Of a stretch of DNA of 33,434 nt, positions 1 to 8,246 are shown piece by piece. The position numbers and the translations under genes are program-made. The stretch is taken from positions 4,077,659 to 4,111,092 of the forward strand of contig BFEA01000065.1 in assembly GCA_003427395.1 (NCBI GenBank), written 5' to 3'. How positions within the stretch are numbered: the first letter of the stretch is position 1; every line of letters starts with the position of its first letter. Under the pieces are notes generated by a model, which was given only the letters and a program-made list of their open reading frames with translations, was not told the DNA's origin and ran no database searches. Source of the DNA: Chara braunii. Its lineage: Eukaryota > Streptophyta > Charophyceae > Charales > Characeae.

Positions 1-34
1 GACGCTGGACCTGATTTCCAGCAGGTGTAGCTCC
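1..34 (+). repeat. Family A dispersed repeat, truncated end
   Basis: These bases are identical to 2727-2760, the end of a dispersed repeat found several times in the first 7.4 kb. The match stops where the adapter begins, so this copy was cut by library construction and not by biology. Confidence 0.85.
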
Positions 35-71
35 TGTCTCTTATACACATCTAGATGTGTATAAGAGACAG
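34..71. other. Nextera mate-pair junction adapter (artefact)
   Basis: The 19-base transposase mosaic end CTGTCTCTTATACACATCT (34-52) is followed directly by its exact reverse complement (53-71). That 38-bp palindrome is the circularisation junction of Illumina Nextera mate-pair libraries. Sequence to the left and right was joined in vitro and need not be adjacent in the genome. Confidence 0.97.
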
Positions 72-519
72 GTCGGAATGCGCCAAAAAAAAAAAGTAAA
101 AAATTTCTGGGCTGTTTTTTTGCCCGCCCGGTTTGCCCAGGCGGCCCACCCAGGCCTAGCCCGGCCGGGCGGCGTTCGTACTCAGGGACAGAAGCAAATT
201 ACTTATCCCCCAAGGGTTGGGAGTTCTGAAGTGAATGGAGAGAGGGGAGGTTGGCAAGAAGGTGGGAGGTGGAAGAGGTTCATGGGAAAAAGGAGGAGGG
301 AGAGGAGGAAGTGTGATCCCAGCAAATTGTCTTAGTAGTTCTCTGGCTCCGGGTGTTTCTTCTTGGGCACAACGCGTCAAAGGGCCGTTTTCAACTTAAT
401 CGCTCGAGGCCAGAAGGCAAGGAGGACTGCCGCTGCCATTGCATATACCCTGTGGAATCTTGGGAATCTACCAAACAGTTTGGGAAAAATCCCAAACAGT
501 CTAGATAGTCAATTTAGCG
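72..519. other. No gene recognised
   Basis: It holds a short poly-A run near 86-95, a GC-rich patch near 121-175 and a purine-rich stretch (GGAGG-type) at about 235-310. Open frames here are short, low in complexity and match no family I know. A short direct repeat, CCAAACAGT, occurs at about 471-479 and 491-499. Confidence 0.5.
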
Positions 520-619
520 TAATAGTCAAAGGTTTTAGCGCTGTTTGATGAGCCCGCGTAGTATTAGGTAGTTGATTAGGTAAAGGCTGACCAAGCTGAT
601 GATGCTTAGCTGTCTTTTC

Positions 620-684
<65 letters not shown>

Positions 685-738
685 CTTGGACAATGGGCGA
701 AAGCCTGATCCAGCAATATCGCGTGAGTGAAGAAGGAA
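520..738 (+). rRNA. rrn18: Mitochondrial-type SSU rRNA fragment 1 (NUMT-like)
   Basis: The segment contains universal small-subunit rRNA stretches: ACTGAGACACGGCCC, ACTCCTACGGGAGGCAGCAG and GGGGAATCTTGGACAATGGG. They are followed by a CAGCAATATCGCGTGAGTGA block typical of plant mitochondrial 18S rRNA and not of plastid 16S. Upstream, GTAGTATTAGGTAGTTG also fits the same gene. It corresponds roughly to E. coli 16S positions 210-415 (estimated by eye). Homology stops abruptly near 738 at GAAGAAGGA, and AT-rich unrelated sequence follows. A truncated organelle rRNA flanked by nuclear-type repeats suggests a nuclear insertion of mitochondrial DNA. Misassembly of organelle reads is the alternative. 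Confidence 0.85.
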
Positions 739-1195
739 CTTCATCAAAAACTTTATTTCTTTCCAAATTTATCATTTCCTCTGAGAATAGGGTGATAGAT
801 TTAGGTGGGAAAAACTCAATGATAAAATCCTATCCGTCACAGAAATTGGTTGAGAGGGATGAAGTGTATTAGAATCATGCCACTAACTGGGTTTTTTACC
901 ATGACACCAGTTACAAATCTACAAATGAAAAAATCAAGTGGATTTGCAAGCGGTTAACATTGTTTAAGGGGAGTTATGAGGCAGTGTGTGAGGAATTCCT
1001 TGTTCAGCCGATTTCTGCGTCAATGTTCACTATTCCGTCTTTGTATCAGTGGCAGTGGTGCTACGGAATCTTCAGGGAGGGACGAGCGCCATCCGGACTG
1101 GGAGCAGTCGCAAGGGCTCATGAAGAGATGCTACAGACTCTTCAGGGAGGGACGAGCGCTAACCGACGACTGTTGCATCAGTGGCAGTGGTGGTG
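739..1195. repeat. AT-rich spacer with an imperfect internal duplication
   Basis: No gene is recognised. At 1045-1193 an approximately 70-bp offset repeat is visible: the 21 bases at 1069-1089 recur at 1139-1159, and ATCAGTGGCAGTGGTG occurs at 1045-1060 and again at 1177-1192. The open frames across it are short and unrecognised. Confidence 0.6.
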
Positions 1196-1199
1196 ACAG

Positions 1200-1539
1200 A
1201 ACTGCCATTTCGTCAAAATGGACATCTTTTATTTTTTGAACGAAATTGAAACTGAGTTTTTTGGCCGAAAACTCGGCAAAATTTGCTGTTCCTGAGAATC
1301 CAGCGTTTTACAAACGCTGGACCCCCTGGCTGTACATGGACCTAGCTTGAGACCAGGTACCTCCAAGCAGTCCTGCCTGGAGGTTCCTGGTCTCAAGCTA
1401 GGTCCATGTACAGCCAGGGGGTCCAGTAAAACGCTGGACCCTCAGGAACAGCAATTTTTTTTCAGTTTTCGGCCAAAAAATTCAGTTTCAATTTCGTTCA
1501 AAAAATAAAAAATGTCCATTTTGACGAAATGGTCGTGTT
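1200..1539. mobile_element. Foldback (long inverted repeat) element, copy 1
   Basis: The left arm from CCATTTCGTCAAAATGGACA at about 1205 is mirrored by the right arm ending GACGAAATGG at 1532. The two arms pair over almost their whole length, so the transcript or single strand would form one long hairpin. The centre is a CCTGG-rich palindrome near 1340-1410. The same 4 bases, ACAG, flank it at 1196-1199 and 1540-1543, which is consistent with a target-site duplication. It has no coding capacity. A second copy lies at 4111-4405. It behaves like a non-autonomous DNA element of the MITE/foldback type; the superfamily is unknown. Confidence 0.82.
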
Positions 1540-1619
1540 ACAGGAGAAGGGGGCAGGAAGAACCACATCATCTCCAACCTCCGCAAGGTCAGATCGTGGC
1601 GACAGCCGGTGATCTTCCG

Positions 1620-1717
1620 CTACCAGCAGCACTGACGTCATCGACAGCAGCGACAGCGGCGAAGACAGCAACAACAGCAGCAACAACAACAATGGCTACA
1701 ACAACAACAACAACAGC

Positions 1718-1763
<46 letters not shown>

Positions 1764-1794
1764 TCAATGACAACAACAACGATAACAACAATNC

Positions 1795-1840
<46 letters not shown>

Positions 1841-1925
1841 GCAGCAAAGACAACAACAACACCATCAACAACAATACCACCGACAATAAAAGTGACAAAT
1901 ACATCAACAACAATAACAATAACAT
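1620..1925 (+). repeat. (CAA)n trinucleotide tract with gap base
   Basis: A long CAA/ACA run, interrupted by GCA and GAT units, contains an N at 1793. Polyglutamine or polythreonine open frames across it are products of the repeat and are not evidence of a gene. Confidence 0.92.
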
Positions 1926-2685
1926 GTCCAACACCGGCTGTGCAGATCACGGCGACATCTCACGGTACGGTCCACATATCATCAAGGGCCACGTCATCAT
2001 CCACAATGACAGCTGTCCCTGCTCAGATTGCAGTGGCAGCTGTGGCTGAGGGGCCACCTGGCAACCATCGGGCAACATCAACATTAACCACATCATCAGC
2101 AGTGCTGATGAAAACGGCAACGAAGTATCTTCGGTAAAGCTTCCCGCATCTGCAACAACAGCGGCAGCATCCGGCGCTTGGGGAATGATCTGTAAGATGA
2201 GAAGTCCATTGACGATTCACTTTCTGCGGGAGAGAATCCGGGGTCTGAGGTTGACTGAGGGTAGGAGATTGACCTCTCCCTCCCTCATTTTGTGTGGAGT
2301 TTCTCCCGATTGACCCACTCCTCTTCATCTCGTGTCGGGAGGGGGTGGGGTAGACAATGGCCCTTTGATGGATTGGGGTTGGCCGGCCCTCAAACCCCAA
2401 TCACCATGACCTGTTGATTGTTCCCCAGGTTAGATGTTGGACATTTATGGTAGCGTGCATTGAATCATGTTTTGCTTTCTGGGGGGCGTGTGGGAAATAC
2501 GCTCTGTCGGATTTGTGGTTAGGAGGGCAGGCGGTCAATCCTTCCCTGTTCTGGGAAGTAATCAATGCCTCCTTCTCCATAGGGGGACACGGCGGATACA
2601 GGGGCAAGGGTCATCAGCTTCACACAGCACATATAAACTAGATATTAAAGACCGCCCTCTCACACTATTGACATTGTCTAAGGGA
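1926..2685. other. No gene recognised
   Basis: Mixed-composition sequence with short open frames on both strands (for example 2023-2400 minus and 2414-2641 plus). None shows a recognisable domain or splice structure. CAC/CAT-rich tails of the CAA tract run into its left end. Confidence 0.5.
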
Positions 2686-2824
2686 TGCTGGACCCGATTT
2701 CCAGCTGACACATGTTATTGTACAGGGACGCTGGACCTGATTTCCAGCAGGTGTAGCTCCCCACCAATAGATGGAGCCTTCAACGTCGGGACCCACTTAA
2801 CGGGGCTGCTCTTATCACCTCATT
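2686..2824 (+). repeat. Family A dispersed repeat (full end plus partial duplicate)
   Basis: The unit begins GGGACGCTGGACCTGATTTC at 2725, continues through a block reading CTCCCCACCAATAGATGG, and ends near TTATCACCTCATTTTTA. A partial duplicate, GGGATGCTGGACCCGATTTC, precedes it at 2686. Copies in the opposite orientation lie at 3763-3916, 5756-5849, 6042-6194 and 7316-7391. The end carries a small self-complementary motif, GCTGGA...TCCAGC. Confidence 0.8.
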
Positions 2825-3133
2825 TTTAGGTTTTCCCGCAAATGGAGTTCTTGGAAAAAAAAAAAGCAAAAAAAGAGCATACGAGTCTATCTCCTACTGA
2901 GCAGGGCCAGGGGGGTAGACCAGGGGAGGACTGCCGCAGCTAGAGGCCCAGGGGGCACCGGGACCCTGGCATTACAGTCCACCCCTCTGATTTTAAGAGA
3001 GTTGCTTTTGACAGCTGCATTGTTCTTTTTTGTCTAGTTCTGTTGACGAGGAAATGCTAACAAGGGTTTGATTTGCCTTGGCGGCCATTCCCATTTTATA
3101 TTTTTTTACTATTACTTTTTAATGGCATTACAG
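2825..3133 (+). other. Dynein upstream intron (3' part)
   Basis: Noncoding sequence with A-rich and T-rich runs leads to a pyrimidine-rich stretch at about 3096-3121 and an acceptor TTACAG ending at 3133. No earlier dynein exon (for example the P-loop exon with GPAGTGKT) is visible upstream in the window. Confidence 0.6.
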
Positions 3134-3268
3134 GCGTTGGCCGTACTCATCATCGTCTTCAACTGCTCAGAGGGTCTGGATCACCTCGCAACAGGAAAAT
3201 TTTTCAAGGGTCTCGCTTGCTGTGGTGCCTGGTCTTGCTTTGATGAGTTTAACCGCATCGAGCTGGAG
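3134..3268 (+). CDS. Dynein heavy chain exon, AAA1 (partial gene)
   Basis: This exon encodes 45 residues of the AAA1 ATPase module of a dynein heavy chain, the motor subunit that walks on microtubules and drives axonemal beating. Visible motifs are [20 protein letters not shown] and [15 protein letters not shown], in which CFDEFNRI is the Walker B region with its Asp-Glu pair. The exon is bounded by TTACAG at 3128-3133 and a GAG|GTAAAT donor at 3269. It is exactly 135 bp and phase 0 at both ends. It joins in frame to the exon at 4788. Wording such as [14 protein letters not shown] resembles axonemal heavy chains more than cytoplasmic ones (inference). The flanking copies of family A, in opposite orientations, lie outside the exon. 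The rest of this gene (normally more than 4,000 codons) is outside the window or not visible. Confidence 0.92.
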
Positions 3269-3675
3269 GTAAATTAATTTGAAAATATGGGTTCTCCTTT
3301 CATCCCCTTCATCGCTGTCAAGTTGTGCAAATCATCTGCTGTGTTTCACATACTTCTCAATAAAAGGAACTGCTGAGATTAAAAGGAAATCATAATAATA
3401 AAAAGAAACAATGGCAGACGCTGCGGTTTTTGAGTTGACAAAGGCAAAAGAAACACGCTCCCGCAACGATATCACGGCAAGAGTTTGAAACGGCAATTTG
3501 GGTAGAAAATAATCCGTTGGGATTTTTTTTCTTTTTTTTCCCCCTTTGACACCACAGCCGTTGGTACTTCCATTGCTTTTTCAAACTTGGCGCCTGTTTT
3601 TTGGCTGGTGCGTGTTGTTTTTGGCATTCGATACTCAAAAGTGACATCAATATACTTGCCCTCCCTAAAAAACGG

Positions 3676-3747
3676 GAGCAGAGACACACAGTCATCTCAA
3701 ACACAGCAGCCGAGCAGAGACACACAGTCATCTCAAACACAGCAGCC
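3676..3747. repeat. Perfect 36-bp tandem duplication
   Basis: The unit starting GAGCAGAGACACACAGTCAT at 3676 is repeated without a mismatch at 3712. It reads open on either strand only because it is short and has no stops. Confidence 0.9.
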
Positions 3748-3762
3748 CCTCTAATAGTGTTG

Positions 3763-3916
3763 CAGGCACTTCTTCTTCTTCTTCTTCTTCTTTTAACAGA
3801 AGACCGAAACTAGCCTACTAGAAGGTGTGATAAGAGCAACCCCCTCTAGTAGACCAATGGGCGGCCACTCCTATTGGTGGGGAGAAGCACCTGCTGGAAA
3901 CCAGGTCCAGCGTCCC
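3763..3916 (-). repeat. Family A dispersed repeat, inverted copy
   Basis: A T-rich run precedes AACAGAAG, GTGTGATAAGAGCAACCCC, CTATTGGTGGGGAG, CACCTGCTGG and the terminus GGTCCAGCGTCCC. It is the reverse complement of the copy at 2725-2824, so the dynein exon at 3134 lies between two inverted family members. Confidence 0.78.
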
Positions 3917-4110
3917 ATAAGAACATGAATAGGAACCAATATGTCATTATGAGGGAACCATGAGAGTTTGTGACTGCCAGCTGTATCTCTTCAGGCGTGC
4001 ACTGACTGTTTGGCACACTTTAAACCACCAGTTACCAGTACTTGGCCCATACATCGGCCGCAGGCGCGCTGCAACTTTCGGGGCCGGGCTGCCGCTGATA
4101 AACCTCATCG

Positions 4111-4405
4111 AACTGCCATTTCGTCAAAATGGACATCTTTTATTTTTTGAACGAAATTGAAACTGAGTTTTTTGGCCGAAAACTCGTCAAAATTTGCTGT
4201 TCCTGAGGGTCAAACGCTGGACCCCCTGGCTGTCCTGCTTGGAGGTACCTGGTCTCAAGCGAGGTCCATGTACAGCCAGGGGGTCCAGCGTTTGTAAAAC
4301 GCTGGACCCTCAGGAACAGCAAATTTTTTCGAGTTTTCGGCCAAAAAATTCAGTTTCAATTTCGTTCAAAAAATAAAAAATGTCCATTTTGACGAAATGG
4401 TCGTT
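4111..4405. mobile_element. Foldback element, copy 2
   Basis: This is the same element as 1200-1539 with a shorter centre. The left arm starts AACTGCCATTTCGTC and the right arm ends GACGAAATGGTCGTT. The flanking tetranucleotide ATCG occurs at 4107-4110 and 4406-4409, consistent with a target-site duplication. It sits inside the dynein intron and carries no gene. Confidence 0.84.
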
Positions 4406-4787
4406 ATCGATGGCCTTTATCATGTTTACGGCATCCCAAAGTCGCAGTGAGGGGCCCTTGTCCAATGTATGCTCCACTTTGACACTCAGAGAACACACGG
4501 GAAAAGGCCAGAGCACGCACAAAGTGTACAACAGAAAAAAAAACAGTTGAGGACCAAGGACACAGATAAATACCCTTCTCATCCTTTTGCATAAGATCAA
4601 GTGTAGTATATGTTCATGGCCTTTTGCCTAAGATCAAGCGTAGTATCAAGTTTAGTATCTGATCCATGGTCCATCACCCCACATAAGAAACACAAAAAAC
4701 AGAAAAGAAAAGGAACAGACAATATGATTGTGTTTATGTGTGATGATGATGTATGTGTGTGTGGGGGTGGTGGATTGGTTTGTGCAG

Positions 4788-4920
4788 GTGCTGAGCGTCG
4801 TGGCCCAGCAGATCCTCACAATACAGCGAGCGGTGGGCTCAGGCATTTCAATGTTCGTGTTTGAGGGAACGGAGCTGAAGTTGAATCCAGGATGCAACAT
4901 TTTTGTCACCATGAACCCCG
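4788..4920 (+). CDS. Dynein heavy chain exon, AAA1 continued
   Basis: The exon continues the preceding one directly with [15 protein letters not shown], then [14 protein letters not shown] and IFVTMNPG, all landmarks of dynein AAA1 after Walker B. TMNP is followed in the family by GYAGR. The acceptor is TGTGCAG (4781-4787). The donor falls after ATGAACCCCG with GTAACA at 4921, so the exon is 133 bp and leaves phase 1, splitting the glycine codon. There are no stops or frameshifts. The next expected exon (beginning with the rest of GYAGRxELPDNLK) is not found in the remaining 28.5 kb on either strand. Role: nucleotide hydrolysis in the motor ring of an axonemal-type dynein. Confidence 0.92.
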
Positions 4921-5369
4921 GTAACAAAGCCCTCCAATTTCGGCTCTGAATCCATCGTAGACAGCCATTCTCCCCGCCTTTTTCCTTTGGGGCTGGCATC
5001 CAATGTTCTCAAGGAGTTGTCTGATTTGATGTTCTCTCCTCCATTTTTTTTTCTTTTCTTTCCTTTCTTTCTTTCTTTCTTTCTTTCTTTTTTCTTTCTT
5101 TTTTTTTTTTGTTTTTTTTTGTTTTAACTAAGCTATGTTCTTCACCTTTTGCTACCTACCTACCACTACTCCTAAGCCTGTACAGGGGATGCATGTTGCC
5201 CCCTCCCTAATCGGCGGTGGTCAGGGAGTAGCGTGGGGCTGCCGGTGGTGGGGGCCAGCTAACACAAAGACCGATCGTTTTGCCAGTAGCTGCGCCTCCC
5301 ATCTGCTTCCTGCGCCCCCATCGAGTAACAGGAGTGTCTATGGCCAGCACTCTCCAACCACACAGAGCT

Positions 5370-5411
<42 letters not shown>

Positions 5412-5755
5412 GGTGATGGCCAAAGACCCTACCAATACCGAACGGGGGGAGCAAGCCAACTATCTCAGTTGGTTGGCACCAAGAGTGACACGGGTGGTCA
5501 GTTGGGATTGAACCCACGACCTCCTGAATGCCACTTTGTTTTTGGTGAACTTCATGCACCGGGGGACCTGCTTTTTGTTGTTGCTGTTGTTGTTGTTGTC
5601 AAGGCCAAGGACCAGACCCACGGTGATTGCTGGCAGCGGCAGCCAATGATTATCCTGACAGGATAGGCCACCAACCCTACCCATCGGCACGTTCATACTC
5701 CAAGCGCACCCCCGTCCCTACTATCCTACCTCAGACCAGGGGACCTGCTTAACGA
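4921..5755. other. Noncoding sequence with microsatellites
   Basis: It contains a T-rich (TTTC)n tract at about 5043-5125, a (CA)n tract at 5372-5409 and a short TTG run near 5576-5599. It probably belongs to the dynein intron that begins at 4921. On the minus strand 5500-5525 resembles a tRNA T-arm (GGGTTCAATCCC), but a complete tRNA does not fold. Confidence 0.6.
5372..5409. repeat. (CA)n microsatellite
   Basis: An uninterrupted CA dinucleotide run of about 19 units. Confidence 0.95.
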
Positions 5756-5849
5756 GGTGATGCAAGCATCCCCTTTAAGCAGGACCGGTATGGAAGGCTC
5801 CATCTATTGGTGGGGAGCAGCACCTGCTGGAAATCGGGTCCAGCATCCC
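5756..5849 (-). repeat. Family A dispersed repeat
   Basis: It contains GAGGTGATGCAAGCATCCCC, CTCCATCTATTGGTGGGGAG, CACCTGCTGGAAATCGGGTC and the terminus CAGCATCCC. It is the third inverted copy in this region. Confidence 0.78.
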
Positions 5850-6041
5850 TGTACATGTCAAAAAGCATAACTTTAGTAGTGAATCATATGTTTGCTGATG
5901 TTGCTGGCATTGCTAGTATTGTCTGTGATGTCATCAAAGTATCCTCCTATGCTCAATTATTTGTTTGAGCTGATTTGGTTGTAATGATAGCCACCTGCAG
6001 GGCTCAGCTACAGAGTATGACTTGACCGGCGGACCTACACA

Positions 6042-6194
6042 GCAGCCTTCTTTTTTTTTTCTTTTTTTTTTTTTAACAAAGCCCTGCCTGTCTACTGAAA
6101 GAGGTGATATGAGCAGCCCCCGCTAGTTGTAGCCACCGACTACTCTGTCTATTGGTGGGGAGCTGCACCTGCTGGAAAACGGGTCCAGCGTCCC
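6042..6194 (-). repeat. Family A dispersed repeat
   Basis: A T-rich tract, TTAACAAAGCCCTGCC, GAAAGAGGTGATATGAGCAG, TCTATTGGTGGGGAGCTGCA and the terminus GGGTCCAGCGTCCC are all in the order seen in the other copies. Confidence 0.78.
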
Positions 6195-6218
6195 TTTTAC
6201 AATCAGAGCAAGCTTATT

Positions 6219-6334
6219 ATGTAGATCATTGTGCTGTTACCGCCAGCATTGATTTCCCCTGGTTTACCCGCACAGTCAATCCCCGAGAAACCAGGGGAAA
6301 TCAATGCTGGCGGTAACAGCACAATGATCTACAT
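6219..6334. repeat. Perfect 47-bp inverted repeat (hairpin)
   Basis: The left arm 6219-6265 and right arm 6288-6334 are exact reverse complements over 47 bases, with a 22-base loop (6266-6287). The left arm starts ATGTAGATCATTGTGCTGTT. No mismatch is seen. It carries no ORF. It could be a foldback MITE core, a small-RNA precursor-like hairpin, or a palindromic read artefact of the kind that also left the adapter at 34-71. Confidence 0.93.
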
Positions 6335-6591
6335 AGGGTGTTGATGTATGTGTTGGTAGGCTAGGCCTGCCTCTTCAGCCCATTTTGGGGCCGCCTGAAT
6401 TTATCTGTGTTCACTTGCAGTCGAGCTACCATCTGCTGTCTCCCTTCCATTCTGTCTTACATACAGTCTGAGCATTCTTCTGTCCCTTAAACCCTAAATC
6501 CTTCCTCCCGTTTTGTATCTGCTTTGGCCTTCCCCACGTGTACGTCAGTCTTCCTGTCCCAGATTAGCCCCCCAGGGTGGGTGCCTGTCCT

Positions 6592-7295
6592 CTATTCCTT
6601 GTCCCTTTCTTTCCATCTCTCTTCCCCATACCATTCTATTCCTACTAGGCTGTTAAAGGGGGGGGGGGTGGAGAAGTCCGGGAATTCGTCACATGGTCGC
6701 ATTGGGATTGAGCCATCTAGCTTGGTCCAGTCGTAGAAGATGAGTCGGTAGTCTCTAGTTGTCCCCTTGTCGCCCTTCATCCTCCCTTGTCCCCTTTCTT
6801 CCCCATTCCATTCCACCTTTCCTACCCTCCCCCCTGTTTCCCCCCCAAGCCAGCTTTTGCTGAATTCTTGTATCCTGTGTTTTATTTCACTTTGTGTATG
6901 TATGTGGCGAATTTGTGCTTTGACTTCTTCCAACTGTGTTGTTATGTTCGTGTGAATTTGTTCCTGTATGCTTTCTGTACATTCTGCCCCTTCCAACCTT
7001 ACTCCTTCCATCTCGTGGGTGCAGCGGCGTCTCCACAGCGCCCATAGTATTGCCCTGCGTCCCAGTTTGAACATATTGAGAGTGAAGTCGTCAGGCTGTT
7101 CGGCAGGCCATAACTCGAACAGCAGGGCTTTCCAGTCCCATGGCCAAGGTGCTCCTGTTCCGAGCTGGTCCCAGACCCTGTCCCACCAGCGCCAGAGCTA
7201 GACTGCTCCAGGGCATTGTAGAAAGATGTGTTATATTGTTTCTGTTTTTTTCCTGGATGGGAATGCGCTGGAGCAGAATCTGCACCAGGGTAGGG
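6592..7295 (-). pseudogene. Truncated LINE ORF2 C-terminus (zf-RVT region)
   Basis: Reading leftwards from about 7295 on the minus strand, one frame gives WCRFCSS, then KTETI-stop-HIFLQCPGA, DRVWDQLG, WDWKALLFELWPAEQP and RRAILWALWRRRC. This C-x2-C ... T-E-T-x2-H-I-F-x-Q-C pattern followed by a WALWRRR block is the zinc-binding domain after reverse transcriptase in plant-type LINEs. Two in-frame stops (TAA and TAG) interrupt it before the open stretch 6592-7074. The RT and endonuclease parts are missing, as expected of a 5'-truncated LINE copy. A family A copy abuts its 5' side. The tail (6592-6760) is low-complexity and may be 3' untranslated sequence. Confidence 0.78.
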
Positions 7296-7315
7296 CAAGC
7301 CCTCTCTGTTCGATT

Positions 7316-7391
7316 GTTTTTTTTTTTTGGGAACAAGGCTCCAATCTATTCGTGGGGACCAGCACGTGCTGGGAACCGGGCCCAGCGTCCC
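7316..7391 (-). repeat. Family A dispersed repeat
   Basis: After a T-run it reads GGAACAAGGCTCCAATCTAT, then CGTGGGGACCAGCACGTGCT, ending GGGCCCAGCGTCCC. It is more diverged than the other copies. Confidence 0.7.
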
Positions 7392-7413
7392 ATAGTCCAT
7401 TTTTTATTTAAAT

Positions 7414-7525
7414 TCAAAATGACCCTGGTAGTCCATGCCGTAAACGATGAGTGTTGGTCCTTGGTCTACGCCCGGTGGTTTTTGGGGGCGATTCGATGAG
7501 GGACCTAGCTAACGCATTAAACACT

Positions 7526-7600
<75 letters not shown>
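7414..7600 (+). rRNA. rrn18: Mitochondrial-type SSU rRNA fragment 2 (NUMT-like)
   Basis: It contains CTGGTAGTCCATGCCGTAAA, CGATGAGTGTTGGTCCTTGG, ACACTCCGCCTGGGGAGTAC, AACTCAAAGGAATTGACGGG and CAAGCGGTGGAGCATGTGG. The GATGAGTGTT...CCTTGGTCTACGC wording is plant-mitochondrial. It corresponds to about E. coli 785-950 (by eye). A roughly 25-base extra segment lies around 7466-7495, where mitochondrial SSU rRNAs vary. It stops abruptly at GTGG, before the usual TTTAATTC. It lies in the same orientation and order as fragment 1, 6.7 kb away. Confidence 0.86.
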
Positions 7601-7601
<1 letters not shown>

Positions 7602-7645
7602 ATTACATATGATTTTGAAGATTGAGATACCTGGGCCATTACCCG

Positions 7646-8145
7646 GCTTTGGCTCAGAAAAAACGAAGCTACTTAGAAAATGACTACGACAAACTTCAGA
7701 ATGTAAACAGAATTCAGAAAACTGCTCAGAAATCCTCCCCATCCATCCACTCTACCTTACTCCGGCAAGACTTACTGCAGCAGAGCCACCATCTCCGCTG
7801 TTGCTATGCCCTATTCCCATCCTACCAGCTAGCCCCCTCACTAGTAGGACGTAATATCCCACCATCTCCTTCCCCACTCCCCCTCGTTCTGTTTTAGCTC
7901 AAAAAGTTGGAGCTACTTTAGGAGATGACTACAAACTTCAAGAATCAACAGGACTCAAACTCCAACTCGACCCCCCCCCCCCCATCAATCCTCTGTTCCT
8001 CACTCCGGCAAGACTTACTGCAGCAGAGCCACCATCTCTACTGCTGCTATACCCTATTCCAATCCTACCAACTAGCCCCGTCACTAGTAGGACGCATGAT
8101 ATCCCACCGTCTTCTTCTCCCACTCACCTCGTTTCTTTTTTAGGA
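7646..8145. repeat. Two tandem units of about 246 bp
   Basis: Unit 1 (about 7646-7892) and unit 2 (about 7893-8145) share TACTCCGGCAAGACTTACTG or close variants, CAGCAGAGCCACCATCTC, CACTAGTAGGACG and similar flanks. Unit 2 carries a C14-type run near 7970. Divergence and scattered stops argue against a gene. Confidence 0.8.
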
Positions 8146-8246
8146 TAGACCGTCGGGGCCCTAAGAGAAAATCCAAAAATCTCGACCTCCTTACCAAATC
8201 CTTTCCCAAGTTCCTCAAAGTTGTCTTACTCCCTGCCGAGCTCTTC

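Larger units (their letters stand above)
3269..4787 (+). other. Dynein intron with nested repeats
   Basis: A 1,519-bp intron from donor GTAAAT (3269) to acceptor TGTGCAG (ending 4787). It contains a perfect 36-bp tandem duplication (3676-3711 and 3712-3747), a CTT microsatellite at about 3771-3793, a family A copy and foldback copy 2. The remainder has no recognisable coding content. Confidence 0.8.

Noticed and set aside
520-738. Bacterial 16S rRNA contamination
   Set aside because: The wording after CAGCAAT (ATCGCGTGAGTGAAGAAGG) and the CCTTGGTCTACGC block of fragment 2 are plant-mitochondrial. Both fragments end in non-rRNA sequence.
1512-1950. Polyglutamine or polyvaline protein
   Set aside because: They are translations of the CAA microsatellite with an N inside; no flanking domain is present.
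3676-3747. CRISPR-like direct repeats
   Set aside because: There are only two adjacent 36-bp units and no spacers between them, in a eukaryotic intron.
5460-5550. tRNA gene or tRNA-derived SINE
   Set aside because: A box B-like GGGTTCAATCCC lies on the minus strand and a box A-like CTCAGTTGGTTGG on the plus strand. They are on opposite strands and no cloverleaf can be drawn.
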